Below, one piece after another: positions 63,725 through 64,000 of a stretch of DNA of 64,000 bases; the stretch's first letter is position 1; each line of letters begins with the position of its first letter. The stretch comes from Streptomyces sp. NBC_01591 (lineage in GTDB: Bacteria; Actinomycetota; Actinomycetes; Streptomycetales; Streptomycetaceae). Made by a program: the position numbers and the translations under genes. Below the pieces are notes generated by a model. It saw only the letters and a program-made list of their open reading frames with translations, did no database searches and was not told where the DNA came from. The stretch spans positions 620,001 to 684,000 of the forward strand of contig NZ_CP109327.1 in the NCBI RefSeq assembly GCF_035918155.1. Direction: 5' to 3'.

Positions 63725-64000
63725 CGGACAGCCTCCTTCGGCTGGTTCGGCTGGTTCGGCTGGTTCGGCTGGTTGGAGCCGGTCAGGGCGAAGAACACGT
63801 CGTCGAGGTCGGGGGTGTGCACGGTGAGCTCGTCGGCCTCGATGCCGGCCGAGTCCAGCCAGTCGAGGATGGAGCGCAGCTCCCGCTGGCTGCCGTCGCT
63901 GGGGATCTGCAGCGACAGCGCCTCGTCGTCCCGGGTGACCTCGCGCAGCACGGAGGCGGCGCTCTGGTATGTGGACGGGTCGGAGAAGCGCAGCCGGATG
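63721..64000 (-). CDS. ABC exporter ATP-binding subunit, C-terminal part (DrrA-like)
   Basis: Only the last 92 codons are in the window. They form the DrrA-type C-terminal regulatory domain: RLRFSDPSTYQSAASVLREV, LQIPSDGSQRELRSILDWLD and HTPDLDDVFFALTG, a signature of daunorubicin-resistance-like ATPases. The tail carries an Asn-Gln-Pro repeat before the stop. The nucleotide-binding domain lies beyond the window end. It is coupled to the DrrB-like permease gene by ATGA. Confidence 0.88.
   Translation of the reverse strand, partial: IRLRFSDPSTYQSAASVLREVTRDDEALSLQIPSDGSQRELRSILDWLDSAGIEADELTVHTPDLDDVFFALTGSNQPNQPNQPNQPKEAVR
63740..63775. repeat. Four 9-bp tandem repeats within ABC ATPase 3' end
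   Basis: GGCTGGTTC occurs three times in a row, then GGCTGGTTG, coding for (NQP)4 on the minus strand just before the stop. Copy number could change by slippage without changing frame. Confidence 0.85.

Overview
The window is high-GC actinobacterial DNA and reads as a Streptomyces chromosome arm. The signs are GTG starts, ATGA-overlapping operons, families typical of the genus (small CxxC proteins, an NB-ARC/WD40 protein, an FG-GAP lipoprotein, SxxK hydrolases), and a rare TTA codon near the start of a large STAND NTPase gene. Dense intact catabolic operons alternate with stretches of broken genes and dead mobile elements. That mosaic is common in Streptomyces arms, but placing the window there is inference.

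Layout. 1-4200: divergent TetR/membrane-protein pair, an operon of three very small proteins with a palindrome upstream, and two frameshifted genes (XRE regulator, HAD hydrolase). 4254-13656: one-directional block with a LuxR regulator, a YtcJ-type amidohydrolase, an ATGA-coupled cassette (hydroxyisobutyrate-dehydrogenase-like protein and aldehyde dehydrogenase, then M20 amidohydrolase and DUF3100 membrane protein) and an RpiR regulator with two matching inverted repeats upstream. 13786-27706: gene graveyard holding a GNAT enzyme, a VOC gene and a secreted-protein gene that both lost their starts at one junction, a Tn3 transposase fragment, an AraC/phosphatase chimera, an internally deleted group II intron, an orphan rubredoxin beside a ruined reductase, a frameshifted amidase and a half M20 gene. 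Intact genes here include an FG-GAP lipoprotein, an alpha/beta hydrolase and a small secreted protein. 27885-36994: 1174-residue membrane-anchored NB-ARC/WD40 protein, a TetR/glycosidase-like pair, an ISL3 remnant, a folD gene under a ZTP (pfl) riboswitch, and a DoxX protein.

37431-50451: amine/amino-acid catabolism. An APC permease diverges from aldehyde dehydrogenase, FAD amine oxidase and Lrp genes. A translationally coupled operon follows (binding protein, permease, ATPase, D-aminoacylase, SxxK hydrolase), facing a lysA-like decarboxylase/LysR pair. 50897-59502: an ABC-F gene that has lost its first ATPase domain, a fused indolepyruvate:ferredoxin oxidoreductase, and an aromatic-degradation set (flavin monooxygenase, VOC dioxygenase-like protein, TetR, FAA hydrolase). 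Four copies of CTCTTG-N9-CAAGAG mark both promoter regions of that set. 59799-64000: GFA protein, a conserved protein of unknown function next to a kinase-fold protein, and a DrrAB-like exporter cut by the window end.

The best candidates for new biology are the four-site TetR regulon, the riboswitch-controlled folD paralogue, the TTA-containing membrane STAND protein, the DUF3100/M20 cassette with its RpiR sites, and the D-aminoacylase/LysA-like cluster. Many broken genes carry single-base indels while long genes beside them are clean, which favours real decay over poor sequence, though I cannot exclude local errors.
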